A stretch of DNA of 21,571 nucleotides from NCBI GenBank assembly GCA_018711085.1, contig DVIR01000054.1, positions 1 through 21,571 on the forward strand, given 5' to 3'. Below are positions 21,007-21,571 of the stretch, in pieces. Under the pieces are notes generated by a model. The model did no database searches. It was given only the letters and a program-made list of their open reading frames with translations, and was not told the DNA's origin. Origin of the DNA: Faeciplasma gallinarum (GTDB lineage: Bacteria > Bacillota > Clostridia > Oscillospirales > Ruminococcaceae). Every line of letters starts with the position of its first letter. Position 1 is the stretch's first letter. Both the position numbers and the translations under genes were made by a program.

Positions 21007-21571
21007 TTACTTAGAGGACTTTTTCTTTTTGCCGCCTGCAACGGCAATTATGATTATTACAATCACAACTACGACGGCTATTACTATGCCGACGATCACG
21101 CCGGTTGTGCCGAACGATCCGTCATCGGCGGGAGCTGAAGTGTCGTCAGACTCCTCCGGCTCTTCTGCCGGCTCGGTTGTCGCCGCTTCCTCTTCGGCCT
21201 CCTGCTCAGCTTGAGCCTCAAGCTCTGCAACGGCAGTTTCAAGCTCTGTTATCTGTGATTCAAGCTCTATTGCCTTTTCGGCGGACTTGGGATAGTAATC
21301 GCCCACGCCCTCGGACGCCTCTTCATACGCCGTCTTGGCATCCTCAAGGGCTGTCTTGGCATCCTCAAGCGATGCAGTCTCGTCATCTATGACGGCCTTC
21401 GCCTCAGTTATCTTAGTTTCGCACTCCGTCAGCTTGGCAAGCATTGCCTCGTCATCTGCGTCTACCTGTGCGACAAACTCGTCAAGCTCAGCCTTTGTTC
21501 TGCCGTTCCACGAGTTGAAGGTGACGGTGGTGGTTACACCGGTCACGCTGTTGATGTACTCGCAAAGTCCC
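21007..21571 (-). CDS. Partial surface protein, paralog of the gene at 18792 (C-terminal part)
   Basis: The C-terminal 187 residues are visible; the gene enters from beyond the right edge, so its start and N-terminal domains are not seen. The first ~37 visible residues (GLCEYINSVTGVTTTVTFNS and following) are identical, in DNA too, to the neighbouring surface protein. After EFVAQV the sequence diverges into a different Glu/Ala-rich coiled coil (TASLEDAKTALEDAKTAYEE, then ITELETAVAELEAQAEQ), a Pro/Glu/Asp/Ser-rich spacer, a Val/Ile membrane helix and the tail GGKKKKSSK. The GTG at 21546 is internal and not a start. By analogy it probably also carries a signal peptide and a carbohydrate-binding-like head, but that part lies outside the window. 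Confidence 0.88.
   Translation of the reverse strand, partial: GLCEYINSVTGVTTTVTFNSWNGRTKAELDEFVAQVDADDEAMLAKLTECETKITEAKAVIDDETASLEDAKTALEDAKTAYEEASEGVGDYYPKSAEKAIELESQITELETAVAELEAQAEQEAEEEAATTEPAEEPEESDDTSAPADDGSFGTTGVIVGIVIAVVVVIVIIIIAVAGGKKKKSSK
21461..21571. repeat. 111-nt exact repeat, copy 2 (runs to the window edge)
   Basis: Identical at all positions to 19222-19332. Because it reaches the last base of the window, the duplicated block may extend further into the unseen part of the paralog. Confidence 0.97.

Noticed and set aside
18792..21571. LPXTG sortase signal in the surface proteins
   Set aside because: No LPXTG or close variant precedes the membrane helix in either protein.

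Overview
The window looks like chromosome from a spore-forming member of the Clostridia (Bacillota), probably an Oscillospirales/Ruminococcaceae-type gut organism. The reasons are the spore genes spoVAD and spoVAE, strong AGGAGG ribosome sites, TTGNNN-17-TATAAT promoters, the housekeeping clusters rsmD-coaD and dgt-dnaG-rpoD, and monoderm surface proteins. The lineage is inferred from gene content and style only. There is no tRNA, rRNA, insertion sequence, phage gene or CRISPR array that I can recognise.

Layout. (1) 1-1408: a secreted protein of unknown role with a C-terminal domain resembling C39 peptidases, closed by a near-perfect terminator. (2) 1513-2960, minus strand: spoVAD-spoVAE, a two-gene spore operon with a candidate sigma-G promoter and no spoVAC in front. 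(3) 3061-6336: a sigma-A promoter, a lipoprotein, a cyclophilin-type prolyl isomerase and uvrC. (4) 6389-8904: a promoter, an uncharacterised TIM-barrel protein, rsmD and coaD (overlapping by 4 nt), then a DivIVA/SepIVA-like coiled-coil protein. (5) 8981-10306: aspartate kinase. (6) 10427-11596: a lipoprotein with its own promoter. (7) 11604-12049: ribosomal protein L31 behind a structured 140-nt leader and ahead of a strong terminator. (8) 12063-12735: a YigZ/IMPACT protein lying between two strong terminators. (9) 12789-17079: dgt-like HD phosphohydrolase, DNA primase and the primary sigma factor, the Gram-positive macromolecular synthesis operon. (10) 17097-18620, minus strand: a type-B carboxylesterase. 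(11) 18792 to the window end, minus strand: two tandem paralogous surface proteins, the upstream one cut by the window edge.

Most of the window is ordinary core genome: replication and transcription initiation, DNA repair, coenzyme A synthesis, lysine/threonine/methionine precursor synthesis and ribosome maintenance. The most unusual part is the right end. The two surface proteins share a stretch of DNA with no difference over 111 bases, up to the window edge, yet diverge sharply right after it into different coiled-coil stalks. Both end in Ser/acidic-rich segments, an extreme Val/Ile membrane helix and a lysine tail, with no LPXTG signal. Other points of interest are the L31 leader with two mutually exclusive helices, the yigZ gene that can apparently be reached only by reading through the L31 terminator or from a promoter inside rpmE, and the minimal spoVA operon. 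I did not find a clear new defence or mobile system.
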